Assembly (NCBI GenBank): GCA_034440575.1
Contig: JAOTOL010001662.1
Location: 2,106,001 to 2,170,000 of the forward strand
Reading direction: 5' to 3'
DNA: 64,000 bases
From: Imbricaverruca yamaguchii
Taxonomy: Eukaryota > Arthropoda > Thecostraca > Neoverrucidae
In this document: piece after piece, positions 1 to 13,417 of the stretch
Layout: every line of letters begins with the position of its first letter
How positions within the stretch are numbered: position 1 is the stretch's first letter
Translations under genes and position numbers: made by a program
The notes under the pieces: model-generated
Database searches by the model: none
What the model saw: the letters and a program-made list of their open reading frames with translations, nothing else
Told to the model about the DNA's origin: nothing

Positions 1-196
1 AACACGGTGGCCGGATTAATGTGTATATTGCTAGTGCATGCGGTATGATATGACAATTTTCGGCCGTTGGTGAACACGTTGAAATATTGTCTTTTTCTTG
101 TTCAATATATATGCGCGCACGCACACGTTCGCTGTGCATATGCAAGCAGACATGCGTGCATGAACATGTATGCATACACTTAATGAGGGTTGAAGT

Positions 197-233
197 ACAC
201 AAACACACCTACACACACACATACACACTATAT

Positions 234-311
<78 letters not shown>
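197..311. repeat. (CA)n/(TA)n microsatellite
   Basis: A short CA-rich tract passes into about 35 TA dinucleotides. Open frames here read as YIYIYI or HTHTHT and have no coding meaning. Confidence 0.95.
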
Positions 312-499
312 GCGGGTGTGTGTCTGCATTGAAAGCAGGTTGCCCTTTGCATAGTGCTGGTAAAAACTCACACACACACTGTGTGAGTCCAGTGTCCTGA
401 AATTGATTTTCGTTTTGTAGGTTGGAGGGAAGGAGAGGGATGGTAATATGAGAGCCAACTGATGTTTTTAGAAAATGTGCATATGTATGTACGTAATCA

Positions 500-712
500 T
501 ATTCAAGAGTCTTGCAAGCCAGAGAACGGGGTTCGATTCCCTGCCATGTCCGCCCTTCCTGCCAGGGTGAGAGGCATGTGCGCTGTATGACCGATGTAGT
601 TGATGCGCCTCTAAACTCCAATAACCAACCAACCAGGGTGAGAGGCAGGCGACGCCATATGGCCTCAGCTGCTGAATGTGTCGTAAAGCCACAATCCAAT
701 CCAATCATATTC
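500..712 (+). mobile_element. tRNA-derived SINE, family B (5' part lost or diverged)
   Basis: A perfect pol III B box, GGTTCGATTCC, lies at 530-540 inside tRNA-like sequence. A body with two 'agggtgagaggca' type segments follows, ending in a short CAATC-type tail (about 691-705) typical of SINE 3' ends. No clear A box is visible upstream, so the copy is 5'-truncated or diverged. A related 3' body is found at 60040-60170, which supports a dispersed family. I cannot name the family. Confidence 0.6.
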
Positions 713-2434
713 ATGAATAATCTATGAGCTTTGTTGATTGTATGTTTATTGTGATGTCTGTCTCTGCTGCCTTTACCAATGAGGATACTGTTGCTGCCGG
801 AAATCACAAGTGCTTTTATATATCCGAATATCTCATAATGCGGAATAAAAGTGCAAAAGTGGGACCTCGTGATGCCAAAAAGAAAGTGTTGTGAGCACAG
901 TTCATATGAAGTGTGGGTCTCCACTGAACTTGAACTCCACTGAATAATGATTGGCATGCACATTATATTAATATTGACAATATTGGTGCAGGGTGTCCTT
1001 GGCAAAACAAGTATAGATACAGAGTTGTCTTTGGCATTCACTTGTCTGTTAATGGTTCGGTCCATTTTTTTCTGATCAGCGTGGCCTCTTGTGCCTGAAA
1101 GCGTTCCTGTCCGGTAGTTCTCGTCAGTGGGCATGTGTCCACCACCATTGCTCGGTGAGTTAGTTATCTACGAGCTGTGGAGGTTATGATACATCTCTGT
1201 TCTGTTCTTCGGTTCTGTCAGTCTTCTTTGTGCACATAAATTGGTAGACTGCATATGACCTGACTGGTATCACGAGCCATGTTTATCAGAGCTAGCAGCG
1301 GGGTGGTAGGGTGGTGTATGGCTAGCTGTAACTTGCTTGAAATGTGCTTTTGGTGTCAGTTACGCTCCACTGGGTCCCTGATGCAGGTACGCTTCACTAT
1401 GTCCCGAGTGACATTCTCATTCATTTTGTAAGTAATTCTTAAAGTGAGTTTATTAATGGCGCGCCGGTGAGTGGGGTCGTCTTTGGCCTTTGATGGGCCG
1501 AAAACGTCTTCCTGTTTTCACGACGGTTAGCAGATGCTGAATACTTGCCTTCTACAAGGAGATGCTTGACTCATTTCAGCTTCCTGATGAACCAACCGCG
1601 ATGTAAAGTAGCATCTAGGAGCACGTTGAGCATACGCTAGGCTAGCACTGTCTTTAAATGTTCAGCTCAGTCGTTAGCACAATTCGTCTAGTTGCTGAAA
1701 GGAAGGAAGAAGGTATTTTTGGGCATCACTAGTCTGCCAATTTCAACTACAAGGACTAATTCGCATCATGCTGGATTATGCATACTGCCATGATAGCCTT
1801 GCGTACTTGACCATCTCAGAGCACATTTCGGCGGCTATGTTTTGACTGTGCGCGATCAAGTTGCCTTTCAGATATCCCAGGGTGATCTGCATTACTAAAA
1901 GGGCCACGGAGTTTCACGGAATTCCTTACTTCAGTCTTCATGGCGTCGGTGGAGGCAGAATTGCTCTTGTGTGTGACAAACAGAACCAGCTAAATAACGA
2001 AAGAAGAAACAGAAACATCCGGAAGAAGAAATAGCGAAAGGAACATCCAACGTTCAGTAGACAGCTGCGTGTAGCAAGCCGTACAATATCTGCTTGTGGG
2101 GTGACATCGATCCACGTGTGGCACACTACGTCACCAATGTGTACGAAATTCGACCGATGGCGACCACTGCCTAAGCGGTAACAGCCGCTTCCTGAGCGCT
2201 ATGCCGATAACGTTATCATGGCTTCTGTATCGTCGTGCCCCCAACCAGGGACGTAACCAAACGGGGTGGGAGGTGGCGCCCCCACCCGCCATCTTTGAGC
2301 TTCCACGAGCTCGAAGTGCCGCGCCAGGAGCCCGTACGTAATTATCGTTTATGCAGTTGCTATCGCGAAGATGAAAAAGCCGACAGCACTTGGTATGGTT
2401 AGCGAGGCCGTTGTCGGCCTGAAAACGCCTTCGA
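713..2434. other. Unassigned intergenic sequence
   Basis: I see no recognisable gene, element or tandem repeat. The open frames in the stretch are short and resemble nothing I know. Confidence 0.5.
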
Positions 2435-2815
2435 GCTCTTGCGAACGTCTACGACCCCTCATACATATATACGGACCTCAACTGAAGTTCATGTGCGTGA
2501 TTGGAAACTCTCGGTCCCTGCGAACGTCTACGAGTCCCTAATAACATTTGCAGACCTTTACGAAAGGCATCGGTCCTTACGAGTGTGTTCTGCCCCTTGC
2601 GAACGCTTACGGACCCCTACGAACATCTACGGGCTCTTACGCGTATCTTCGACCTCTCCGAGCGTGTTCGTAGCCTCACGAACACCTACGGGCCTTTACG
2701 AACATCTGCAGGCCACTACGAGCGCACACAGACATTCTGGGCGTCTACGAGCCCCTGCAAAAGCTTACGGGCCCTTATAAGCGTGTTCGGACCCCTGCGA
2801 ACACCTGCGGACCCC
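2435..2815. repeat. Degenerate minisatellite, about 17-20 bp unit
   Basis: Variants of 'gaacgtctacgggccc' follow one another with point changes and small length changes. Two plus frames stay open for over 100 codons because of the repeat, not because it encodes a protein. The same unit underlies the cleaner 40-bp array at 3572-3868. Confidence 0.85.
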
Positions 2816-2826
2816 GATGAACGAAA

Positions 2827-2852
2827 GGAGCCATCTGTTCTCAGATGGCTCC
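2827..2852. other. Perfect hairpin beside the minisatellite
   Basis: GGAGCCATCTG, TTCT, CAGATGGCTCC gives 11-bp perfect arms with a 4-base loop. A second small palindrome, cctcat-acg-atgagg, follows within ten bases. It sits exactly where the minisatellite ends. Confidence 0.7.
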
Positions 2853-2881
2853 CCACCTCATACGATGAGGTCATAATTTAG

Positions 2882-3324
2882 TGGATTTTTATGGAGAAGT
2901 AAAGGAGGGGAGCCACTTAACCATTACCGAATACTGCATCGACGTCCTTTCCAATGAAGCTTTGGCATCCTGCATATGCATTCATGCTTAGGCGGTCTGC
3001 ATTTTCTTCATAACAGTGCCGTGTTCACCTACAATTTGAGGAGGTAGGGGTCCGACGATCGCGGCCTTCAGTGAGAACCTGAGAAGTAAAACTTTACTTC
3101 TGCAAGGAAAAGAACAGACCCATTTCAAAACAAAGTGAATGAAATCCGGTGACAAGTCCCCACACCCCATCCTCACCCGCTTTGGCAATTCCTGGCTACG
3201 TCCCTGAGTTGTATATCCATGTAGTGTATCTTAGCCCGTCCCGTCTCGGGGTCTTCAACCGCCCCCTCAGGTTTTTCGCGGATAGCGGACGACCGGTGCG
3301 CGGCAGCGTGCCCAAATTTGGCAC
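2882..3324. other. Unassigned sequence between minisatellites
   Basis: No gene is recognised. A short motif, 'ggggtcttcaaccgccccc' (about 3248-3267), reappears at about 24128-24147, so part of this stretch is probably dispersed repeat. Confidence 0.45.
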
Positions 3325-3510
3325 ACATTTTCCCACATCAATTTTACATGCTGATTCAAAATGTTTAGGTCAGGTCATCTTGGGTCAACGAGTTAGTCAA
3401 GGTCAAGTGAAGTCACCTCCAAAAAAGTTCAACCAGTCGTAACGCTTTAACGGATACAGATATTGTAATGAAACTTTCAGCGTTTGCTTATCTTTACGGA
3501 TGCAATAAAA
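3325..3510 (+). repeat. Dispersed repeat R1, copy 1
   Basis: This shares an ordered set of blocks with 57838-57985 and 62580-62750: a 'ggtcaaggtcaagtgaggtcac' type block (imperfect), then 'ctccaaaaaa', 'caaccagtcgtaacgc', and 'tgaaactttcagc'. All three copies have the same orientation. No terminal repeats or coding potential are visible, so its class is unknown. Confidence 0.6.
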
Positions 3511-3571
3511 CGTACGAGTTTAATTTTGTGGCCCCCACAAATGCAAATATGTGCTTGCCCTTACAAATGCT

Positions 3572-3868
3572 TAAGGGTCATTGCGGACTTCTACGAGCTC
3601 ACGGGCTCTCACTAACGTCTACTAGTCCCTACTGACGCCTGCGGACTATCACGAACGTCTACTAGTCCCTACTGACGCCTGCGGACTATCACGAACGTAT
3701 ACTAGTCCCTACTGACGCCTGCGGACTATCACGAACGTCTACTAGTCCCTACTGACGCCTGCGGAATATCACGAACGTCTTCGGGCCTTTACGAATGGTT
3801 ACGGGCTCTTTCCAACGTCTGCAGGTGCTTACAGACGTGTACGGGCTCCTACGGATGCGCGCGGACCT
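3572..3868. repeat. 40-bp tandem repeat (dimer of the 20-bp unit)
   Basis: About four near-identical 40-bp units containing 'ctagtccctactgacgcctg' lie at about 3612-3775. They are flanked by more diverged 20-bp relatives of the 2435-2815 array. Confidence 0.9.
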
Positions 3869-4546
3869 TCAAGTACACCCCCCCCCCCCTACACACACAC
3901 CAACATGTCTCCGATCTTAGCCATTAACCCGATAGCGTCGACTGGAAAGAGTTTCCTCGAGAATATATTTGCCTTCCCTCACAGAATATATATTGTTCGC
4001 TCCAAAAAAAGTACGCGAAAAGTAAGTAAAAAGTTTTTGTTTTTTTAGTTTTTAAAAATCCATGCGTGATGTGATAAAATGAACATACCTAGTAAACCAG
4101 TGTGTTTAATTTACTAATCAATTGAATTATATGGTTCCCAGAAACAAAACAACATAACATCGAGGGCATCGGGTCCGTCTGGCACTTGAGCGGTTTCGGC
4201 GGAAACAGTTTCGCCTGAGATCTCCCCAATTAAGCAAGCTGTACTATCTGAGAAACAAATGGGATTCGCAGAGCGCCCTTCGTCGCTCCTCTTGTATTAT
4301 GCAGTGTTTGCTGGGCGGTCTGTGCGGCCAGTACCAGCCGGGTGTGGTGCGGTAAATGTTCTTGTGGGCAGTTATGCCACTGTTCAACACGTGGGTTCAA
4401 TTGCCTCACTCTGACCTTTACCAGGAGGTTAACTGCTGTGTACTGAAGAAGGCCTATGCTGCAGCGTTTACGTCGATAAATCTAACCTTCATGCAAAGTG
4501 TCTTGTGTGCCACTATTCGAATTCATAATTGTCACAATGAATAACC

Positions 4547-4548
<2 letters not shown>
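3869..4548. other. Unassigned sequence
   Basis: A C-homopolymer with a short CA tract lies near 3878-3900. Otherwise I see nothing I can assign. Confidence 0.5.
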
Positions 4549-4627
<79 letters not shown>

Positions 4628-4643
4628 TATATTTGTGTATATG

Positions 4644-4718
<75 letters not shown>

Positions 4719-4815
4719 TCACATATATATGTATATGCAAATATGTATATGTGTATATATATATATATGTGTGTGTGTGTGTATGTGTATGTGTGTGTTT
4801 GTGTGTGCGTCTGTG
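4549..4815. repeat. Compound (TA)n/(TG)n microsatellite
   Basis: Two long TA tracts, 4549-4633 and about 4650-4707, are separated by TATG variants and followed by a GT-rich end near 4770-4815. Open frames on both strands here are artefacts. Confidence 0.95.
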
Positions 4816-6539
4816 CATGTTTGTATGTTCTACATGTTAACGTGTACCATATAGCACATAATGCGAACTTTTGGTGATACTTTGGTGTCAGGCGATGAGA
4901 AAACGTGGAAAATGAATCGGACCCCCTCCTTAAATGAAAACTGACATTGAGCCAGCGCCAGCGAAAACAAGAGTTTTTTTCCCTGAAAACAGTAGTGCCA
5001 TTTCGCTGTATCCTATGCAACGACAGGAAGGGTTGTTAGAAAATATAAAATAATGTATTTTTTTAGAATTTACGCAACAAGAGAAATCGATTGGCACATG
5101 TGTCATCAACATATCTCCAACTGTGAAGGAGACAGTACAAGAAAAGGCTCCAAGGCTCCATTTGTATACGATTTGAACTACGCGGACACCCTGTGGCACA
5201 GGAATGGCGCATTATTTGTATTTAATAACCACCTTAGCGAATAATTGCGCCATCAACACACGCGAGGACAATCGAATGAGCCCTTCACTTATCATTCCTT
5301 CACTGCATGAAGGCAATGAGCTTCCCCCCTCACTGTCCCTCTTATCCAGTCCTTCCTGCACTCTGCTCACGCTCATTATGCGAGTAGTTATCCACGTAGT
5401 CCATGCCTCCATCCATCCATCACCCATCCATGCTCCATCCTAATGCTCATCTAGAGCTGTGGCACTGGCTTCGAGGTGTCGCTTCATTTCGCCGCTTGCC
5501 ACGGTGTTTCTGTGTTTGAGTCAGGCGCAGATGAAAGCTCAGGCGCATCTGTGACCACTGTGTTGGGTCTCGCTCGAGGGCTTGTATGCCGTGCCGAATG
5601 TCAGATATCTGCCTACGACCAGTGTGGCGTTTGACGGACCTGCAGATTTCCCCGGCAGCTCATGTTTCTATCGGGGTTAGCGTGGTGATCACCTCCGAGC
5701 CTCGGGTGATCAGCTGCTGACAGCTTTGAGCTGCGAAGTTCACTGTCGGGCTGGGGATATGGTTGACGGTCGTGTCTCCTCTGTCGACTCGCGTCGGCAC
5801 GATGTGGTCGGCCGCTTCCCTTCGCACGGCGACTTCATCGCCGGCTAACAACGTGGCAATGATTGCCTATGGGTGGCACCAGTATGCACTGCGCTGCACC
5901 ACTGGCCTGATCTATTGCGCGCGCTTTGGAAGTGACATGGAGATGTGAATGCTCAGCACACCTCTGAAACACGTCTCATGTCGCTCGACGTGAAACCACC
6001 TCGATGCGCGGTGGCCGACGATTACGTCGCTATGTATAGTATATGACGTCCGTCGGTTCCTCGGTAGAGATGTAGACTTTTCAGAGGGGCGATGTCATTG
6101 TATGTATGTACATGCTGTCTGCCCTCTCCAGCGTCATTTTCCTGGGCCCCTGCTGTTCCAACAGGAAGGAAGGCGAACTCCTCTGGCGGTACATTGCTAC
6201 TTCTCGGACACCGCCAACTTCTCATGCTTCTGCAATTACACAGACCGTTATTGAAGGGCTTTGTGAAGCATTGTTTGTGCTTCGTACGCACTTCAGTTAT
6301 TTTTGCGCCGGTGTGGGTCTTGTTTGCAATTTGGCTCCGCATGTGCGAGGTCGTTACTTTTTATTCCAATAGCCAGAAGTTTCCTTGTGGGTATTCCATC
6401 TTTCATTAACACCTTCGGCACTTCCTTGACGACAGTCAAAATTGCACCAATTCACCTTCCATCAGTCAGCTTCTGACCTGAAATAGCCATGGTAGGCTGC
6501 TGGCTGATTAACAGCTGAATAAAAGCCGTATTCGGCCAA
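4816..6539. other. Unassigned intergenic sequence
   Basis: A short 'ccatccatccatcacccatccatg' type tract lies near 5407-5432. Small open frames near 5660-5950 and 6022-6409 have no recognisable motif. No gene is supported. Confidence 0.5.
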
Positions 6540-6846
6540 TGCCGTGCTGTGGCTGGGGTGTCGCGCTTGTCACTGGACGCCGCGCTGGGGATGTGGTGTC
6601 GCGCTTGTTACTCGACGCCGCGCTGGGGCTGGGGTGTCGCGCTTGTTACTCGACGCCGCGCTGTGGCTGGGGTGTCGCGCTTGTCACTGGACGCCGCGCT
6701 GGGGATGTGGTGTCGCGCTTGTTACTCGACGCCGCGCTGGGGCTGGGGTGTCGCGCTTGTTACTCGACGCCGCGCTGGGGATGTGGTGTCGCGCTTGTTA
6801 CTCGACGCCGCGCTGGGGATGGGGTGTCGCGCTTGTCACTCGCCTC
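6540..6846. repeat. 38-bp minisatellite, about eight units
   Basis: The unit is 38 bp, G+C rich and contains 'gtcgcgcttgttactcgacg'. Because 38 is not a multiple of three, all three plus frames read the same peptide set in rotation, and all stay open. That explains three overlapping ORFs of 110-175 codons without any gene. Confidence 0.95.
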
Positions 6847-7820
6847 GGACACGCAAAGCGGTTCAGGGTGTTTTAGTTGATGTGTTCATCGGTGAACATA
6901 TATTAAATACATACCAACTGAATCTTCTCGACGAGAAGATTCCAAATAGCGTAGTACTTTTGATATGTGAACATTTGCTAACGATTTGCAATATTGTCCA
7001 GCGAGGTCACAGCACATGTTTCTTTACGGAAGTCGTTTTTCGGCTGGTAAGGCCCGAATTCAAAACTTTTTTTTAATAAACAATACCCTTCACCATGGTG
7101 GTCATTGATGTCAGTGCTAGTATAGTTTCACGGGACGTTCATTCTTTGGCACAACTGTTTAAGGTTCACACCCTAATATGCATATTACCCATCATTATAC
7201 TCATGAAATAAAGTGCTACATTTCTTTACAGTCAGGTGCCATTAAGAATGACGGCATCAAAGCAATTAGCCTTCTTTTCCGTACATTTGGTATCTTCCAG
7301 ATCGATTGTAGCGCTGCCGGGCGCGTCGATGGCGTGGCTGGGTCGGCCGACCTTCGCTGACCCGCCCGGGGGCAGCTTCGCACGGATGTCACGTGTCCGA
7401 TGTGCGCATCCGCTCGTTGCGATGCAACTGGCTGAGCTTTGCCTGGTCCCGACCGGCCGCGCCGACGGCTCCCACTGTTTCCGGTTGGCTCCAGTCGACC
7501 GGCGGACACTCGTGTCGTGCCCAGATGTCACGCCGTTCCGGCATTCTCGCTCCCAGTCACCGACCAGCGGGTGTCACAGACGTCCGCCATCGCGCCGTCC
7601 ACCCGCTTCACGTCTCCTGATGGTGTGCGCATGTTGAGAATTACTGCCCCTGGTCATCACATGGGTCGGGAGCACCGTGTCTCCGATGGAATATGTCAGA
7701 AGTCGGGGAACAGTGCAACAGTTCGTGACAGGGATGTACATGATGGTCCTTGTACTTCGTGTTTCCACCGTTGAGTGTGCCGAATATTTTCTCCAGGAAC
7801 GGCCCACCCAATATTTATCT
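6847..7820. other. Unassigned sequence with a GC-rich island
   Basis: About 7310-7620 is GC- and CpG-rich and open in several frames on both strands. A good acceptor-like site ('catttctttacag') lies near 7231. I recognise no protein motif, so an exon is possible but unsupported. Confidence 0.4.
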
Positions 7821-9020
<1,200 letters not shown>

Positions 9021-9300
9021 TAGAGTCTGGTAGAACCTCTCGCGCGAGAGGATTATCAGTCCCCCATTCGTCAGTGGATCTCCGGATTTGAAAATGGGAC
9101 GAATAAGTGTGTTTCCAGAGGTCAAGAATGTCTGGGCGGATGAGGCGGGTATTAATGATGTGAAGGACGACGCCACCAATAGCAGGGAAACAGATCTTCG
9201 ACACGCAAATGCAAAGGCCGTCCGAGCCACTGGGAGCAGAGCTTCGCATACTGAAGACAGTTCGCTGCAGAGGATCGCGATCAATGTATGCTCCCACCCT
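9021..9300 (-). pseudogene. LINE reverse-transcriptase fragment
   Basis: Read on the minus strand, the segment resembles the N-terminal part of a non-LTR reverse transcriptase. It has a GSDGL-type motif, then HIINTRLIRPDILDLWK, then after a frame change PIFKSGDP, the block that normally precedes NYRPISL. The catalytic YxDD region is absent and the fragment is truncated and frameshifted. The clade cannot be assigned from this length. Confidence 0.6.
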
Positions 9301-10351
9301 GCTACCCTTCCACATCCCCCCACTGGTGCCAATCTCCTTGAGCTCCCACTCCACCTAGGCGGCCCATTCGTATTCGTATCCAAATGCGTTGTTGTCTCGT
9401 AGCTCGCAGTGTGCATCGCGTCGTGCCAATCCTGGACGACGCTGTATGAACCACACACAAATACCTAGTCATCCTTTAACATATGTGAGATGAAGGGTAC
9501 CATTACGATGGTGATGTTCACTACACCACCCAGCTGGATCCACGGGCCGACATGCCTATCTCAGAATCACGGCCTCGCGTCAAGACAAGTGTCGTGCACA
9601 TGTCAATGCAATCCCTTCCGGGTATGACGACCCGCCGAGTTGTGCAACAGGTATGTGCTCCAGCCCGCCTTGTACCGCCGGGTTCTGCAACTCATCCACG
9701 CCCTAATCTACCTTGCACCTCAGATCTTACGACAAGCCAAAACGCTTCCACCCCTTGGAAGCTCTCGGGAATATCGTCGAGACAACTGCAAGGCCCCATG
9801 ACCTCTTCGGCGTGCTGCTGCTCATCCTATCTGCCTAGCCAGGACTACTAACTCAACAAGTCAAGCGCGTTATTAGCCCTATCAATGGCTTGGACTTCTC
9901 AACCACTGACGCTGGATCACAGCGCGAAGGCGGAATCCTGTATTTACTGGCCAGTCTTCTCCACGAGCCAAGTGCTGTACCAGCAGCGTTGCCCAGTACT
10001 CGGTGCCACCTCCGACCTCTGGATCACAGGGGCGGACGGCGATTAGCAACTTGTGAAACCACCTAGGAATGCCGTCTCTGCCGCCCATTGAGTGGTCACT
10101 TGGAACCTCGGACAGTCGGCCAGAGTTGTGCCGCACTGTGTGTGTGCACTGGTGCCAATACTAACTCGCTGCCGTGTCCGCAAAAAAATCACATCGGGGT
10201 GAAGTATACAAGTCGTCTTCCTCTGTGTGGTCAGTCAAGCTTTTCCCAGTGGGGGATTAGATCCTTTTCTGTCATACAACACTTCGGAACTGGTGAATGC
10301 GTGACAAACGTTCCGACGTACACGTAAAAATGTATCGAGAGAGATCGACAG
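9301..10351. other. Unassigned sequence
   Basis: I see no gene, tandem repeat or element. Confidence 0.45.
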
Positions 10352-10352
10352 C

Positions 10353-10418
<66 letters not shown>

Positions 10419-10710
10419 GAGAGAGATAGAGCGAGAGAGCACGAGAGCGAGAGAGCGCGAGAGCGAGAGAGCGCGAGAGCGAGAGAGCGCGAGAGCGAGA
10501 GAGCGCCAGAGCGAGAGAGCACGAGAGCGAGAGAGCGCGAGAGAGAAAGAGCAAGAGTGAGAAAGAGCGAGAGAGTGATTGTGTGAGAAAGAGAGAGAGG
10601 CAGAAAGAGAGATAGAAGGAAAAAGCGAGAGAAAAGAGAGAGGGAGAGAGAGAGAGAGAGATCGCGAGAGAGAGAGCGGGGGAGATAGGCTGAGTGGCAG
10701 AGGGAGAGAT
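10352..10710. repeat. (GA)n and 'gagagcgc' purine-rich repeat
   Basis: A pure GA tract (about 10355-10411) is followed by about 300 bp of GA interspersed with gcgaga and acgaga variants. Confidence 0.95.
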
Positions 10711-11849
10711 ATAAAAATAGAGGCTAACGGGATGGAACAATATCGGATATGTTCGGAAATAACACAATTTTGATGCCGGCTCTGACAAGAAAATACGGTA
10801 TGACGGGGTGAACTGACTCATTCTGTGGCAAGAGGTTCATATAATGGGCCTTGAAACTAAGTCAGAACTCATATCATAAATGTAGTGCCCTCGCCACTTC
10901 CATTCACCCTCCGAGTGCCAATCTGCTTTCAACATATAAACCAATCACTACCCACCCCACCGTCCCCACCGACTGCCGGAACTTAGGGTGGTAGACAGCA
11001 CGGGGTATGAGCTTTTCAGCAGTCATCCTTCACTGGATTACTACACGCTCTCATGTTTTACCAATTAGACGACATATGCGTAGCGCAATCTTGATTAAAT
11101 TTGGCATGTGCCACGAATGAATACCGGATCTTTTGACGTCCTAATTGCTTTCACGTGAATGAAGCTCACCAGAATAGACAGGACTAGTCAGGCTACCGGA
11201 TACGTAGCATTAGTATGAGTATCGTTTTTGCAATGCTTTTGTGAAGTCTGCGAAAGATGAGTTATTGCAGATCTTAAAAATGTTTTATGTGGATGTGTGG
11301 GTTCAGTAATCTAAAATTCCTACAGCTTGGTGCAAATTGACACCTAGCATAAGAACCATAGCATCGCCATAATACGTTCCATTCACGTGCCCAACCAGCC
11401 TGAGAGCTGTTCCGGTAAAGACGACTGTTATAGATCACAAGACCCTCTACGCCATAACCGTGCTATAACCGTGTAATGCCCAGCGACTCGTATTAACCAG
11501 CTGAGTTTAAAAGCGAACACATTTCAAAATATTTTAATTGTTATCATCTACTGAGAACACGAGCATAGCCAGGGCTTGGTGCAATGGGACGAATATCTGA
11601 AGAGGACCCATACTCACAAAGCCCCCACCGCACATACTTTTCCCACTCCTCGGATTTCGGTCACTTTATTATCGAAGGGCCCCTCTCGCTCTCTATCTCT
11701 ATCTCTATGTCTATCTCCATCTCTATCATAGTCATAGTCGTAGTCGTAAATTAAGTTATCCATATTCATGGCTTGTCAGCACTCGTGTCAGTGCATGGTT
11801 CAATCATAAAACAGGCACTCGAATTATGAAAAGTATATAAAAATAATTA
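10711..11849. other. Unassigned sequence
   Basis: A (tctctatctcta) type stretch lies at about 11688-11730 and short gtcata/gtagtc repeats follow. Nothing else is recognised. Confidence 0.5.
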
Positions 11850-12076
11850 TGCATTTCCGCCCGCGATGTTTTCCTGTATAGGACGCATAAACCCCCGCCG
11901 CGTGACGCGCGGCCGCGCCTCTCCACGATATACCCGGGGAAAGGTAGGAACCTGCTATCCACGTCCTTACTCAGAAACGTCTCACTGATGCACATAATGT
12001 CTAAATTGTGTGAGCTGAGTAGAATGTTCACATCATCGATTGATTGCATCAGGTGGTTGATATTAAAGTGAGCCAT
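11850..12076 (-). pseudogene. LINE endonuclease (EEP) fragment
   Basis: A minus-strand open segment reads in order HFNINHL, LLSSHNLDIMCISETFL, PGYIVERRGR, and RGGGLCVLYR. This is the order of motifs in the apurinic endonuclease-like domain of CR1/jockey-type non-LTR retrotransposons: the DI..ISET block carries the catalytic Glu, followed by the GY..R and GGG blocks. Both ends are lost. It is on the opposite strand to, and about 17 kb from, the LINE at 29.5 kb, so it is a separate insertion. Confidence 0.75.
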
Positions 12077-12289
12077 CGTGATATTCCGATCTTGTCGCGG
12101 TCGTTCTTCGCTCGTTCCTCTGCCTCTCTGTTTCTCTGTCTCTCTGCCTCTCTGTCCCTGTTTCTGTCCCTGTGATACCTCGAATGAAGTTTCAACAATT
12201 CGAAAAAGGCCAGAAACGCTAATAACTTAGCTGTAGACAACAACCAAGAAAAGAAAATCTACCACGAAAGATATAGGGGCATTAACACA

Positions 12290-13413
12290 TCTCCAATGAA
12301 TCCATGGAACTTTCAGGGGAACCACAAGGGGCCCCGACCCCTCGCATGCCCATTCCAAAGTTCAGGAACATCCAAGTCAATTTTGTTATGGCTCTCAGGG
12401 GAATTTTTCAGTCGTGAATAAGCCTTCTCCATTTTGCATGGGCCATTCCCAGTCCTCGACAAATTTGCCTAGCTTTCAGGAGATCCTGCAGCTCCTATAT
12501 ATATCCTACTATTTCTAGGAAACACCGCTAGCTTTCGGAACTTTCATTAGTTCCTATGTGGCTCATTTCATCCCCCAGTGTTCGTCCTAAGCCTCAGGAG
12601 TCCGGTCTGTGCTAGCTCCCAGGGGCCCTCCCCAGTCATCTACAGCCTTTCGGGCTATCAAGGACAGTCTAGCTCTGAAGCTGGCTCTCAGCATTCCTCA
12701 CAGCCATCGCTAGCCCCTAAGGACTCCTCTTTTATATGTGCAGGGCCTTGTTTTTTCCATAGGGACCTCTTCCCATCCTCTTGGTGTCCCCCAGTCCTTT
12801 CTAACGCTCAGTGACCATTTTCAATCGACAGGTTACCTCTTCAGCTGCCAGGGTCCCTTCCCATGTCTCGACAGTCCTTCTAGCTTCAAAGGCTCTCCAG
12901 CTCTGATGCGGGGCCTCGGTATTCCTCACAACCATCGTTAGTCGTATGGACTCCCATTAGCTCTGAAGGAAGTTCTGGGAGCCATCAAGGGTCCTCCCAA
13001 GCTTGGAGCAACCCTTCCTAGTTATCGTCAGTTATTGTTGTTTCAAGAACGGTCTAGCTTTGAAGGTGAACCTCAATATTCCTTGCAATAATTTCCATTC
13101 AACGGGGATTTTTAATCTCTCAGGAATCTTGTTCGTCCATTAGAGGCTGCTTTCAACCTCAGGAGAATCTCAATCCAGTTCTATCTAACTCTGAGAGATC
13201 CCCTTCATCCCTCAGTGTCCTGTCATGCTCTTAGGCGTCCACGGCATTCCTCAATAACCATATCTAGCCTTTATCTCGGAGGTATTTCAGCTCCGAGATG
13301 GGCCCTCACTGTTTCTCTTCGGCTCTTAGGTGCCCGTTTATACCTCAGGGGACCTTTCAACCCCAAAGAACATGTTAGCCCTCTCTAGGCGGCTGACCCT
13401 TAGTCGCCCTGTA
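12290..13413. repeat. Degenerate GC-rich minisatellite (left of retrotransposon)
   Basis: Loose repeats of about 28-32 bp with recurring elements such as 'ctcaggggaccttcc', 'tctagc' and 'aggggccc' fill this stretch. The same style continues from 21178 after the LTR element, so this is one array split by the insertion. The open frames within it are repeat artefacts. Confidence 0.6.
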
Positions 13414-13417
13414 TATT
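13414..13417. repeat. Target-site duplication (left)
   Basis: TATT immediately before the 5' LTR is repeated at 21174-21177 immediately after the 3' LTR. A 4-bp duplication fits gypsy-group integration. Confidence 0.7.
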
